DNA of 50,752 nt from contig JANXRW010000003.1 in NCBI GenBank assembly GCA_025356655.1, positions 1 through 50,752 on the forward strand. The letters run 5' to 3'. Within the stretch, counting starts at the first letter, position 1; the number at the start of each line of letters is the position of its first letter. Below are positions 1-7,690 of the stretch, one piece after another. The notes beneath the pieces are model-generated. The model did not search any database. It saw only the letters and a program-made list of their open reading frames with translations, and was not told where the DNA came from. The position numbers and the translations under genes are program-made. This DNA is from Betaproteobacteria bacterium. GTDB taxonomy: Bacteria > Pseudomonadota > Gammaproteobacteria > Burkholderiales > SHXO01.

Positions 1-65
1 AGCCCGCTCGCCTGCCACGCCCGGACATGTTCAACCCACTTGTGCTCCATCACTTGCTGGTTCAT
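1..65 (-). CDS. IS66-type accessory protein (TnpA-like), N-terminal fragment at window edge
   Basis: The minus strand opens with ATG at 65 after a good ribosome-binding site (GGGAGGTG). The 21 visible residues run MNQQVMEHKWVEHVRAWQAS and onward. The pattern of a short leader, then W..HV.AW..SGL, is the usual start of the small DNA-binding accessory proteins of IS66 elements. The rest lies outside the window. Family assignment rests on this short stretch plus the matching IS end upstream. Confidence 0.6.
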   Translation of the reverse strand, partial: MNQQVMEHKWVEHVRAWQASG

Positions 66-141
66 TTGCACCTCCCTGGGAAAACCAGGGAGCCTGCGAC
101 GCCGGATCAGGAAGTGGAAGGTGACTCGGCTGGACGCTTAC
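1..141 (-). mobile_element. IS66-family element, one end only (continues off the left edge)
   Basis: The outer end reads GTAAGCGTCC on minus, from base 141 inwards, and the GTAA start with this composition is typical of IS66-family terminal repeats. Seventy-six bases inside it a small reading frame opens that looks like the first accessory gene of IS66 elements. The insertion point is exact: the vapB reading frame outside it breaks at base 142. Only one end is visible, so the 8-bp target duplication and the rest of the element cannot be checked. Confidence 0.7.
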
Positions 142-235
142 TCAGTACCTCGGTGCCTTCCAACTCAAATTCACGCGGGATGCGTACGGCTTGGTTGCGG
201 CCGTTTCGGAATAGTGATGCGTGGCGCTCGGTCAC
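142..235 (-). pseudogene. vapB: vapB-type (AbrB/SpoVT fold) antitoxin, truncated by IS66
   Basis: From a GTG at 235, preceded by AAGGAG at good spacing, the minus strand encodes VTERHASLFRNGRNQAVRIP followed by REFELEGTEVL. This is the swapped-hairpin DNA-binding domain of VapB/MazE-like antitoxins (LFRNG..QAVR.P..F...G.EV). The frame is cut at base 141, where the IS66 end begins, so the toxin-binding C-terminus is lost or displaced beyond the element. Any vapC partner would lie off the left edge. The gene is too short to be found by length-based ORF calling. Confidence 0.75.
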
Positions 236-982
236 AAAATGCTCCTTAGACTGCGATGGCATATGCCTGGCTGTGCAGGGCCGTCAACCTCAAGATCTCA
301 ATACGCCAAGACCGCCAGCTAGGGGAAGGTCCTTGAGGCTGTAAGATTGAAGCGCCCGTACACTCCGTCAATGAGGTTTTCGGGAAGCGAATTTTGACCG
401 TTAAACCGTTCCGGCAAACCGACGGATCCGCCAGCCAAGCGGGGGGATGGGTTTCGGGGTGAGCGGCGCGGAACACGCTGCGCTGCTTTGGGGGGCTGCT
501 GGGCGCGCAATGGCTGATCAAGATGGTGTCGCCGTGCCAAATGTGTGCCGTTGCGGAGCGCCCGCACCCCTGCAACAGGCTAGGAAGCCCCAGCGGTTTG
601 TCGTTGGCGAGGAATTTCCGCAGGGTTTCCGCAGCCGGCGGCGCGCCCGTGCGACATCGCGAGGATTCTCGAGCTCGGTGCCCTAAACGGGATCCAGGGT
701 CGGATCGGGAATCGAGGGGTGTTAACCCCCGGGAGCTCTCGCTCGGGGGGCGGCGCTGGCACTACTGTAGTTCCGCCATTCCGCCCAACCCTGTTGATGC
801 TGGGTCAGACGGCTGCCTCCCCGCCTCAGAAACCCGGGATAACAGTCAGCCGTTGAGTCCCCCCCTCTTGGCGACGCAGAGCAGGGGGCCGGGGCATAGC
901 GCCGGCGCCGTCATCTCCCCACACCGGAAGCCGACCGTGTCGGGAACCTGTTCGGTTCCCCGAGCATTTTGGCTTCGAGGGC
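236..982. other. No recognisable gene (decayed intergenic DNA)
   Basis: About 750 bases between the broken vapB and the permease stop. Several open frames of 60-190 codons exist on both strands, but they overlap one another, are rich in Arg, Pro and Ser, and show no recognisable motif or good ribosome-binding site. They look like chance frames in GC-rich DNA. No RNA gene or clear repeat was seen. Confidence 0.5.
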
Positions 983-2569
983 TCAGATGCCCGCGGGTTC
1001 GCCCAGTGCCTCGTGCTCGGTGGAGGCCTCGGATCGGCTTGCCCCTGCTCCCGCGCGCGTGGCGCAGCCCGCCAGAATCGCGGCCACGATGAGGTAGCTC
1101 GCCGCGATCGCAGGTGACTGCCCGACCCCAATGGCTTCGCCGTGGATGAACCCGAAGAATGTGAGCGCGGCGCCTGCCAGCGCGAAGGCCGCCGCTTTCA
1201 GAAACTGCCGGTCGATCAGGTAGGCCGCCATGGCCGCAAACACCAGCCCGCCGAGGATGGCGCCACCGCCCAAGAGGCCCAATCCCTGGTAGAGAATTCC
1301 CGTTTGGCCCAGCTTGTCCAAGCCGACCGCCATGGCGTTCGTACCCGCGGCACCCAGCGCATTGTCGATCTGCAGTTTCCCCCACGCGGCGACGTGCGGC
1401 ACCAGCGCCAGGATGATCGCAGGGGCGTGGTTGCGGGGGGATTCCTGAAAGGCTTGGGCACCGATGAGCATGCCGATGTAGAGCAGGATGGGGGAGATGG
1501 CGACGACCGGTATGACCGCGAGGATTACCGATAGGATTCCCAGCCAGGCGAGCAGGATCACCACCACGCCGGTGGCAGCGGAGTAGCCGATGCGCCCACC
1601 CATGGCCTTCCAGCCGGGGTGGCCGATGTACACCGCGTTGATGAACGGGTTGCCCATGAGGCAACCGATGAGGCTGACCACGCCATCGGCGGTGAGCACG
1701 CGGGTGGTGGGGAAACTATCCCCCGCGACAGCGGCGCTCTCCACGTTGTCGATGGCCTCCACCAGGTCATAGATGCCGAAGGGAATGGCAGTGACGAGGA
1801 TCACGCCGAGGAACTCGAAGCCGGAGAAGACGTGGGCGATGGCGGGCATCGGCAGCGAGAACCCAAAATTGGTGAAGGAGTGTGACAACTTGTCCAGGCT
1901 CATGCCGCCGTAGCCCAGGCCCAGGGCCGTGGAACCCCAGGCGATGGCGGTGCCAACGGCGATGGCCACGAGGCCAGCGGGCATGCCTTTGAAATAGCGC
2001 ACGCCGCCGAACCAGCCCGCGAGGATGATGGCAAAACACGGGATGCCGATGACAGGGGTCATGTACATCTCGAGCGCCGGACGCAGCGAAATGAAGGCGA
2101 TGGAAACGCCCGCGAGCGTGCCAAGCAGGGCCGCACGCGGGGTGATCCGCCGGATGAGCGGGGCGACGAAGCCACCGGCCATGAGGACGAAGCTCTGGAT
2201 GAATACCCAGGTGAGGCCCGCCTCCCATCCGCGCACCGGATCCCCGGTCTTCAGCGCGATGGGGAGCATGATCACGAACACCACCACGAACATGTGCGGC
2301 ACGCTGATCCCCGAGGGCAGGGCACACACGTCGTCTCGACCGGTCCGCTCGGCCAGCCGCCAGGTGAGCCAGGCGTAGTAGAGGGTGCTCAGGCAGAGCA
2401 TCAGGCCGGTGGCCGGGAGGATTCGCCCAAAAATTAGGTCATCGGGCATCTTAAGGACGAAGCGCAAGAGCCCGGTCAGAACGAGCAGGTTCACCAGGAT
2501 ATTGGTGCCGAACCCGAAAAACGCGTTCCAATCGCCGGAAACCCAGAATGCCGGTTTGCTCGATTTCAT
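983..2569 (-). CDS. NCS2-type xanthine/uracil permease family transporter
   Basis: A 528-residue, strongly hydrophobic protein with about 12-14 predicted membrane spans, beginning MKSSKPAFWVSGDWNAFFGF. The overall pattern is that of the xanthine/uracil/vitamin C permease superfamily (AzgA-like branch), inner-membrane proton symporters for nucleobases and related N-heterocycles. The C-terminal 25 residues are hydrophilic and Ser/Glu-rich. The gene lies 66 bp downstream of a biuret-hydrolase-like amidohydrolase on the same strand, so the pair is probably one transcription unit. A substrate such as a urea-like or s-triazine/pyrimidine breakdown product is inferred from that neighbour only. ATG start at 2569. 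Confidence 0.8.
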   Translation of the reverse strand: MKSSKPAFWVSGDWNAFFGFGTNILVNLLVLTGLLRFVLKMPDDLIFGRILPATGLMLCLSTLYYAWLTWRLAERTGRDDVCALPSGISVPHMFVVVFVIMLPIALKTGDPVRGWEAGLTWVFIQSFVLMAGGFVAPLIRRITPRAALLGTLAGVSIAFISLRPALEMYMTPVIGIPCFAIILAGWFGGVRYFKGMPAGLVAIAVGTAIAWGSTALGLGYGGMSLDKLSHSFTNFGFSLPMPAIAHVFSGFEFLGVILVTAIPFGIYDLVEAIDNVESAAVAGDSFPTTRVLTADGVVSLIGCLMGNPFINAVYIGHPGWKAMGGRIGYSAATGVVVILLAWLGILSVILAVIPVVAISPILLYIGMLIGAQAFQESPRNHAPAIILALVPHVAAWGKLQIDNALGAAGTNAMAVGLDKLGQTGILYQGLGLLGGGAILGGLVFAAMAAYLIDRQFLKAAAFALAGAALTFFGFIHGEAIGVGQSPAIAASYLIVAAILAGCATRAGAGASRSEASTEHEALGEPAGI

Positions 2570-2635
2570 TCGCCTAACCTCCTCGTCTGACTGCCGTTGA
2601 GCCCGGGGTAGCGGTCCTTGACTCCGCCGAAGAAC

Positions 2636-3304
2636 TCAACCGAAGGCGGCCAGCACGCGCGCGCTGTCCGTCACCCAGCCGAAGATTCCGCCCTGGGCTG
2701 CGATCATGCGCAAGCCCATGGCATGGAACTCCGGGATGTAGGAGGCGCAGCAGTCGCCAGGGACGATGCACCGATAACCGCGGTCGTTGGCCTCGCGCAC
2801 CGTGGTGTGCACGCACACTTCCGTCGTCACACCGCACAGGATCAAGTCGGCAATGCCCCGGTTATGCAGGAGCGCGTGCAGGTCCGTGGCGTGGAAAGCG
2901 CCCTTGCCGGGCTTATCCACCACGGGCTCGCCGGGCAGCGGTGCAAGTTGCTCGATGATGTCGTGTCCGGGTTCGCCTCGCACCAGCACCCGGCCCATGG
3001 GCCCCTGTTCCCCGATGCGCAGGCTGGGGTTTCCCCGGGAGACTTTGGCCGGTGGCGCGTCGCTCAAGTCCGGGCGGTGGCCTTCGCGCGTGTGGATGAT
3101 GAGCATTGGTTGTCGGCGCGCGGTCTCCAGCAGCGCGCGACAGGGGCCGATGGCAACACGCAGCAGGCCGACGTCATTGCCTGGTGTTTCGCCGAAGCCG
3201 CCCGGCTCTAGGAAGTCCCGCTGCATATCGATCAAGATCAACGCGGTGCGCGCCGGGTCAACCGATATCGGTGTGGGTTCGGCGTCGATCGTGCGCAGCG
3301 GCAT
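2636..3304 (-). CDS. Isochorismatase-family cysteine hydrolase, biuret-hydrolase-like
   Basis: 222 residues. The isochorismatase-type catalytic triad is visible: Asp26 in LILIDMQRDF, Lys131 in VVDKPGKGAF, and Cys164 in CGVTTEVCVHTT. The stretch HTREGHRPDL (71-80), the RGEPGHDII motif (109-117), and the REANDRGY and AQGGIFG motifs match the biuret hydrolase (BiuH) branch closely, more than N-carbamoylsarcosine amidase or nicotinamidase. BiuH splits biuret to allophanate and ammonia in cyanuric acid breakdown. Ureidoacrylate or another carbamoylated amide cannot be excluded. No allophanate hydrolase or cyanuric acid hydrolase gene is in the window. It precedes the NCS2 permease on the same strand. 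Confidence 0.78.
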   Translation of the reverse strand: MPLRTIDAEPTPISVDPARTALILIDMQRDFLEPGGFGETPGNDVGLLRVAIGPCRALLETARRQPMLIIHTREGHRPDLSDAPPAKVSRGNPSLRIGEQGPMGRVLVRGEPGHDIIEQLAPLPGEPVVDKPGKGAFHATDLHALLHNRGIADLILCGVTTEVCVHTTVREANDRGYRCIVPGDCCASYIPEFHAMGLRMIAAQGGIFGWVTDSARVLAAFG

Positions 3305-3573
3305 GTCCCGACCTCCCCTGCTCCCGCACTGCGGATCGCAGCCAGTGGGAGTACTTCCCGCACCGCAAGAAGCGGACCCAAGAGGGGTGTGGGCTGAGAG
3401 CCTATAAAGTGATTTATAATCAACGACAAATTAAACTGCGAGACCTGTCGGGGCCCAACGGCGAAGCCCGTGACGGTGCGCCGTCCGACTTGGCGGCCCC
3501 ATCCCGGTGCGCCAGGCCGGGCTCTGCCCGGGCGTCAAGCCTTGCGCGCAGTAGGCTCAGGAGGGCAGTGCGC
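3305..3573. other. Intergenic; AT-rich patch upstream of the hydrolase
   Basis: No gene seen. An AT-rich patch near 3408-3435, containing TTATAGG- and TATAAA-like sequence on minus, lies about 110 bp upstream of the amidohydrolase start. It is the most likely promoter location, but no hexamer pair is convincing. Confidence 0.3.
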
Positions 3574-4160
3574 TTAGAAGGGCAGGGGTCGCACGGATTT
3601 GCATTTGGCCCAACCCATGCAGGAGGCAATGCACCCGCGCTCTCGCCGTCGGCAAAGCCAGCCTGACGCCGTTTGATCGTGCTTAGGACCGAGTGCACCG
3701 GCTGGGACAGGCCCTGGTCGAACACGCGCTTCGCCAGCCGCCAGGAACTTCCTGGCAGGGTCTCCCGCGATAGCGGCTGCAACCCATGGCGCGTCACCGC
3801 GCGCGCCCAGACGTCCTCGCAGGCCGGCAGGGTTCGCGCCAGGCAACGCGGCTCCGGAGATACCGGCTCCACGCCGGAGTGCTGCGCGATGGCGGCGCAG
3901 GCCCGCAGCGCAGCCACTCGGTTCAAGGGGTTGCCCGCGGCAGTGCCTGAGATCACTCGCGGCCCCAGGATGGTGAAGTTCCAGCCGCTTCCCCGCGGGC
4001 GTGAGCGCAGCACATCCTCCTGCAGCCAGTAGAGATTGTCCTGTGCATGGCGCACCGTAGGCGAGCGCCCATGGTCTGCGCCGCTCCGGCCTGCGGCAAT
4101 GGCGAGGAGGCCACCGATAGCCCCCATTGCCGCGACGGTCTCGAGGCCCGAGACCGTCGC
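3574..4160 (-). pseudogene. Decayed NAD-dependent epimerase/SDR (PRISE-like) gene
   Basis: The minus frame has recognisable pieces of an extended SDR: a Rossmann-like VAAMGAIGGLL piece, then NLYWLQEDVLRSRPRGSGWNFTIL, resembling the N.YW.QED.LR....G..WT.L.P motif of the progesterone 5-beta-reductase/iridoid synthase-like (PRISE) family. This is followed by PLNRVAALRACAAIAQHSG and, near the end, WARAVTRHGLQPLSRETLPG and LSTIKRRQAGFAD. Between the Rossmann piece and the YW.QED piece roughly 100 residues are missing, and the C-terminus shifts frame near 3600. No start codon or ribosome-binding site fits. It appears to be a dead gene downstream of the intact SDR. Confidence 0.6.
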
Positions 4161-4216
4161 ACGGCTGACCCGCCCGCAAGGCCCGGGAGGCCGCAGCCGG
4201 TCCCGAGGGCGGGCGC

Positions 4217-5014
4217 TCAGTTCATCAGGACGCCGCCATCCACGTGGTAGGACTGGCCGGTGATGTAATCCGAGCCCGCGCCGGCCAAGAAGGCGGCCAT
4301 GCCGGTGAGGTCCTCGGGCGCCTCGGGTCGGCCCAGGGGGATAGCCTTCAGGCGGTCTTGCCAGGCCGCACCGGGTTGCCGACCGTCGTGTTGGGTCCAC
4401 TCCTGGTCGATGGTTCGCCACATCTCGGTTTCCACGACGCCCGGGCAGATCGCGTTCACGGTGATCTCCGGCGCCAGCGCGCCCGCGGCCGACTGCGTGA
4501 TGCTGATGGCCGCCGCCTTACTCGCAGCGTAGGCGGCGAACATAGGCCGCCCGCTGCGTCCCGCGATGGAGGCGATGTTGATGATTTTGCCGCGCGGGGC
4601 GCCGGGCCTGTGAGGTGCCTGCGCGCGCATGCGCCGGGCGCCCGCCTGCACAGCGAAAAACAGTCCGCGCGCGTTCACGTCGTTGACGAAGTCCCAGTCC
4701 TCCGGGCGCACCTCGAGCAGGGGCTGAACGCGCACCACGCCCGCATTGTTCACCAGCACATCCAGGCGCCCAAAGCGCTCGCAGGCGAAATCGATCATCG
4801 CCGCGCTCTGCGCTGGATCGCCCACGTCGGCGCGACAGCCCTCGGCAGTTCCGCCGGCGGCGCGGATCTGCGCCGCAGTGCCGAGCGCGGCCGCTTCGTC
4901 GATGTCGGTCACCACCAGTGTGGCCCCCTCCTGGGCAAGGCGCAGGGCGATAGCACGACCGATACCCCGTCCGGCCCCCGAAACCAGTGCAATGCGTTCC
5001 TGCAGAGCGTCCAT
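4217..5014 (-). CDS. Short-chain dehydrogenase/reductase (classical SDR)
   Basis: 265 residues from ATG at 5014, which follows AAGGAGA at ideal spacing; an upstream in-frame start at 5086 has none. Classical SDR features are present: the cofactor motif GAGRGIG, an acidic residue after beta-2 (VTDID) suggesting NAD(H), NNAG, the catalytic Ser in NIASIAGRSG, YAASKAA, and a C-terminal YITGQSYHVDGG. The pattern is close to sorbitol/galactitol or glucose dehydrogenases and to 3-oxoacyl reductases; the substrate cannot be read from sequence. It lies between a decayed SDR and a uronate-dehydrogenase-like gene, which hints at sugar or sugar-acid oxidation. Confidence 0.85.
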   Translation of the reverse strand: MDALQERIALVSGAGRGIGRAIALRLAQEGATLVVTDIDEAAALGTAAQIRAAGGTAEGCRADVGDPAQSAAMIDFACERFGRLDVLVNNAGVVRVQPLLEVRPEDWDFVNDVNARGLFFAVQAGARRMRAQAPHRPGAPRGKIINIASIAGRSGRPMFAAYAASKAAAISITQSAAGALAPEITVNAICPGVVETEMWRTIDQEWTQHDGRQPGAAWQDRLKAIPLGRPEAPEDLTGMAAFLAGAGSDYITGQSYHVDGGVLMN

Positions 5015-5137
5015 CACTTCTCCTTGGTCTGGCCGCGCGGCTGGCATGCGGCCACGTGGCCGTTGCGCGCCGCAGATCGCCGCCATCCTACCGCAAGCGC
5101 ACGGCGATTCTCCGGGCGGCCTGTGGCGCCGGTGGCA

Positions 5138-5953
5138 TCAGTCGATTTCCGGCAGTCGTCCGGCGAACTCCTGCGAGCAGAAGTCTCCGCCGTGGAATAG
5201 CGCGGAAATCGGGTCTGGCGCCCGCGCGCTGCCCTGGATCTCCTCGGCATAGGCTTCGGCGTTATCTACGGGCAGGTAGCCCAGGAACTGTGCAGCGCTA
5301 TTGTCCCAAAGGCCGCGCGTGTTGTTGGAGACCCCGTAGGCGATGAGGAAGTGGTAGTGCGGGTGGTCCAGGCAACGCCGGACGAGTTGCACCGTGTCGC
5401 GATGACTGATCCAGGTGTGCAGGTGACGCGCGTCACCGGGCCTGTCCGGCTCGCGACAGGTGCCGATGCGCAGGCAGGCCACGGAGACGCCAAACTTGTC
5501 CGCGTAGAACCGGCCCAGCGCTTCACCGAACACCTTGGAGACCCCATAGCGGGTGTCCGGCCGGGTATCCACACGGGCGTCGAGGTGGCGCTCGCGGCGG
5601 TGGAACCCGATCGCGTGGTTGGAACTGGCGAAGATCACCCGTTTGACACCCTGCCGCCGCGCTGCCTCGAAGACGTTGTAGCAGCCTTCGATGTTCATCG
5701 GCAGGATGGACTCCCAGGGCTCCTCGGTAGAAACACCGGCGAGGTGGACGATGGAATCGACGCCATCGAGGCAGCGCTCCAGGGCTTTGATGTCGCGGAT
5801 GTCCACGCGCAGCAGTTCCTCGGCGGGGTGTGCCTCCCCCAGGGGGGCCACGTCGCACAGGCGCAGGAGGTGGCTCCCCCGCAGGCCCCGCCGCAGTATG
5901 CCGCCGATGAGGCCAGCGGCCCCGGTAATCAGCACCCGTTGTCTGTTGCTCAT
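5138..5953 (-). CDS. udh: NAD-dependent epimerase/dehydratase, uronate dehydrogenase-like
   Basis: 271 residues from ATG near 5953 (MSNRQRVLITGAAGLIGG). The frame could extend to 6190, but the extra 79 residues are low-complexity and lack a ribosome-binding site. Extended-SDR features: N-terminal GAAGLIG, VHLAGVSTEEPW, catalytic Ser in FASSNHAIG, YGVSK, and LRIGTC. The layout, including the HLHTWISHRDTVQLV stretch and GLWDNS..QFLGY..VDNAEAYAEEI, matches uronate dehydrogenases, which oxidise D-glucuronate or D-galacturonate to aldaro-lactones with NAD. The adjacent SDR supports a sugar-acid role. No other uronate genes are seen, so the substrate is inferred. Confidence 0.75.
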   Translation of the reverse strand: MSNRQRVLITGAAGLIGGILRRGLRGSHLLRLCDVAPLGEAHPAEELLRVDIRDIKALERCLDGVDSIVHLAGVSTEEPWESILPMNIEGCYNVFEAARRQGVKRVIFASSNHAIGFHRRERHLDARVDTRPDTRYGVSKVFGEALGRFYADKFGVSVACLRIGTCREPDRPGDARHLHTWISHRDTVQLVRRCLDHPHYHFLIAYGVSNNTRGLWDNSAAQFLGYLPVDNAEAYAEEIQGSARAPDPISALFHGGDFCSQEFAGRLPEID

Positions 5954-6334
5954 GTTTTTCTCCCCTGCTGCATCATGGGTCAACGCTGCGGCACCCTCAG
6001 GCCGGGGTTGGGTCCCGGATCTTGGACTAGCATACGGCAAGCGATTCCTACCGCGGGTGGCGCGCGGAATAAAGCACGCCCCGATGCGCGCAGTCCGCAG
6101 TAAGCGCTCGCCCCCCCATCCCCCCCCATCCCCCCCCATCCCCCACCCCGGCCGCCCTGCAAAGCTGCAATTGCCTCCCGGGGGCGGCATGTATCAGCCA
6201 GGCCGTTCGTGCAACGGGCCGGCCGGTTATGCCTCAAGAATGCGGCGAAATGGCCGAGATTAGCCTACCGGGGAGGCGACCGGCGCGAGGTTCTTGTCCG
6301 CCATTTGCTGGCCACTGCACAGGGGATTGCCAAC
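5954..6334. other. Intergenic between divergent udh and PAS-GGDEF genes; poly-C tandem repeat
   Basis: About 380 bases. Between about 6110 and 6152 lies a run of three near-identical 10-base units (CATCCCCCCC), a C-homopolymer tract of the kind that can slip during replication. It sits in the upstream region of both divergent genes. No clear promoter hexamers were identified. Confidence 0.5.
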
Positions 6335-7690
6335 TTGACTGCGATTACCTCCTGCACTCCGGGTGGGGAATCGGACGCGCTGATGGCCTTTTTTTATCTC
6401 GCGCGCCAAGGGCTCTTCGAGGCGGATGCGCAGGGCGCCATCCTCGCCGCCAACCCTACCTGTGGGCAATTGCTCCAAAGCGCGGGCTGCGACTTCGACG
6501 GCGCCAACCTGTTCGGCGCACTGGCCCGCCTGGTACCCGACCTCGCGCAGCAAGTGGCGGCGTTCGCCGACCCCTACGGGATAATCTGTGAGGGTCTCGC
6601 CCTGCATCGGGGCGCTGCCTCAAGCGAGCAGGGCGAGTTGATCCTTGCGCTCACCTTGGCCAAGCTCGAAGGCGGCCGCTTGGTGGGTTCGGTAACCGAC
6701 ATCACGGCGCGGGTGCGCGGCGAGCGTGACTTGCGCCGCTCCAAGGCCTGGATCAACAGTGTCGTTACCGGGATCACCGATTGCGCACTACTCTCCCTCG
6801 ACTACCAGGGGGTGATGCAGGGTTGGAACTCGAGCGTTGGCCGTCTGACGGGCTTTGACGCGACGGCCACGGAGGGTCGCTCCTATACGATTTTCTATCC
6901 GAAGGACGGGCAGAGCGCTGCGCGTGCATTGGAACGGCTGGAGGAGGCCGACCGCAACGGATGGAGCCTGGACGAGGGCTGGCGCAGGCGCGCCGACGCC
7001 TCCCGCTTCTGGGCCAGTTGTCTCATCGCGCCGCTACCGGCCGAGCCCCAGGCGCCAAACGCCGAGCGCGGCTACAGCCTGATCATCCGGGACATCACCG
7101 ACCGTCGTAATACCACCGAGGAACTACGCCGCACCGAATCTTGCGATCACCTCACGGGCTTGGCCAACCGCCGGGCTTTCTTCGAAGCCGCTGAATTGGA
7201 GCTGGAGCGTTGGCTGCGCAATCCGCTCGCGCTCTCGGTGGTGCTGGTAAATGTAGATCAGTTCAAAAAAGTCAACGAAACCTACGGGCGCCCGGCGGGC
7301 GACTCGGTGTTGCGGCACCTCGCCGCCGGGCTTGGGGCGGTGTTCAGGGCCGTTGACGTGGCCGCACGCTTGGAGGACGACGAGTTTGCGGTGCTCCTTC
7401 CCGGCGCCCCGGCCGAAGGCGCCACCGCGGTAGCCGCTCGCTTGTGCACGAGTATCGGTTCTCGTGCGGTCGAGGTGGACGGTGAGTTGATCCGCTATGC
7501 CGTGAGCGCGGGTGTGGCCACCATGGAGGCTGGAGTTGCCAGCCTCGATGCCCTCATCAAGCGGGCCTGCGCGGCGCTGTCCGAGGCGAAATCCCTGGGC
7601 GGAAACGGTGTGCAGCGCTGGCGTCCCTCACCCAGCAAGGGCGCGCCGCTGGAACCCCGGCTCGCTTTCCCGGGGGCACGCTCAGCCTAG
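6335..7690 (+). CDS. PAS-PAS-GGDEF domain protein with degenerate GGDEF motif
   Basis: Two PAS-like sensor segments (about 6400-6720 and 6745-7120) precede a GGDEF domain (about 7130-7640). The GGDEF domain keeps SCDHLTGLANRR, the metal-binding VNVDQFKKVNETYG..AGD segment and ARL, but the signature itself, at 7373-7387, is EDDEF: both glycines are replaced. Active diguanylate cyclases need the glycine pair for GTP, so this domain is probably inactive or a GTP/c-di-GMP sensor. No EAL domain and no membrane span. The start is uncertain: TTG at 6335 follows AGGGGA at good spacing; GTG at 6209 and ATG at 6383 are alternatives. It overlaps the stop of the convergent LOV kinase by four bases. Confidence 0.82.
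   Translation: MTAITSCTPGGESDALMAFFYLARQGLFEADAQGAILAANPTCGQLLQSAGCDFDGANLFGALARLVPDLAQQVAAFADPYGIICEGLALHRGAASSEQGELILALTLAKLEGGRLVGSVTDITARVRGERDLRRSKAWINSVVTGITDCALLSLDYQGVMQGWNSSVGRLTGFDATATEGRSYTIFYPKDGQSAARALERLEEADRNGWSLDEGWRRRADASRFWASCLIAPLPAEPQAPNAERGYSLIIRDITDRRNTTEELRRTESCDHLTGLANRRAFFEAAELELERWLRNPLALSVVLVNVDQFKKVNETYGRPAGDSVLRHLAAGLGAVFRAVDVAARLEDDEFAVLLPGAPAEGATAVAARLCTSIGSRAVEVDGELIRYAVSAGVATMEAGVASLDALIKRACAALSEAKSLGGNGVQRWRPSPSKGAPLEPRLAFPGARSA

Noticed and set aside
846..1664. 272-codon minus frame overlapping the permease
   Set aside because: It is an alternative frame of the permease gene, Arg/His/Gly-rich and without motifs.
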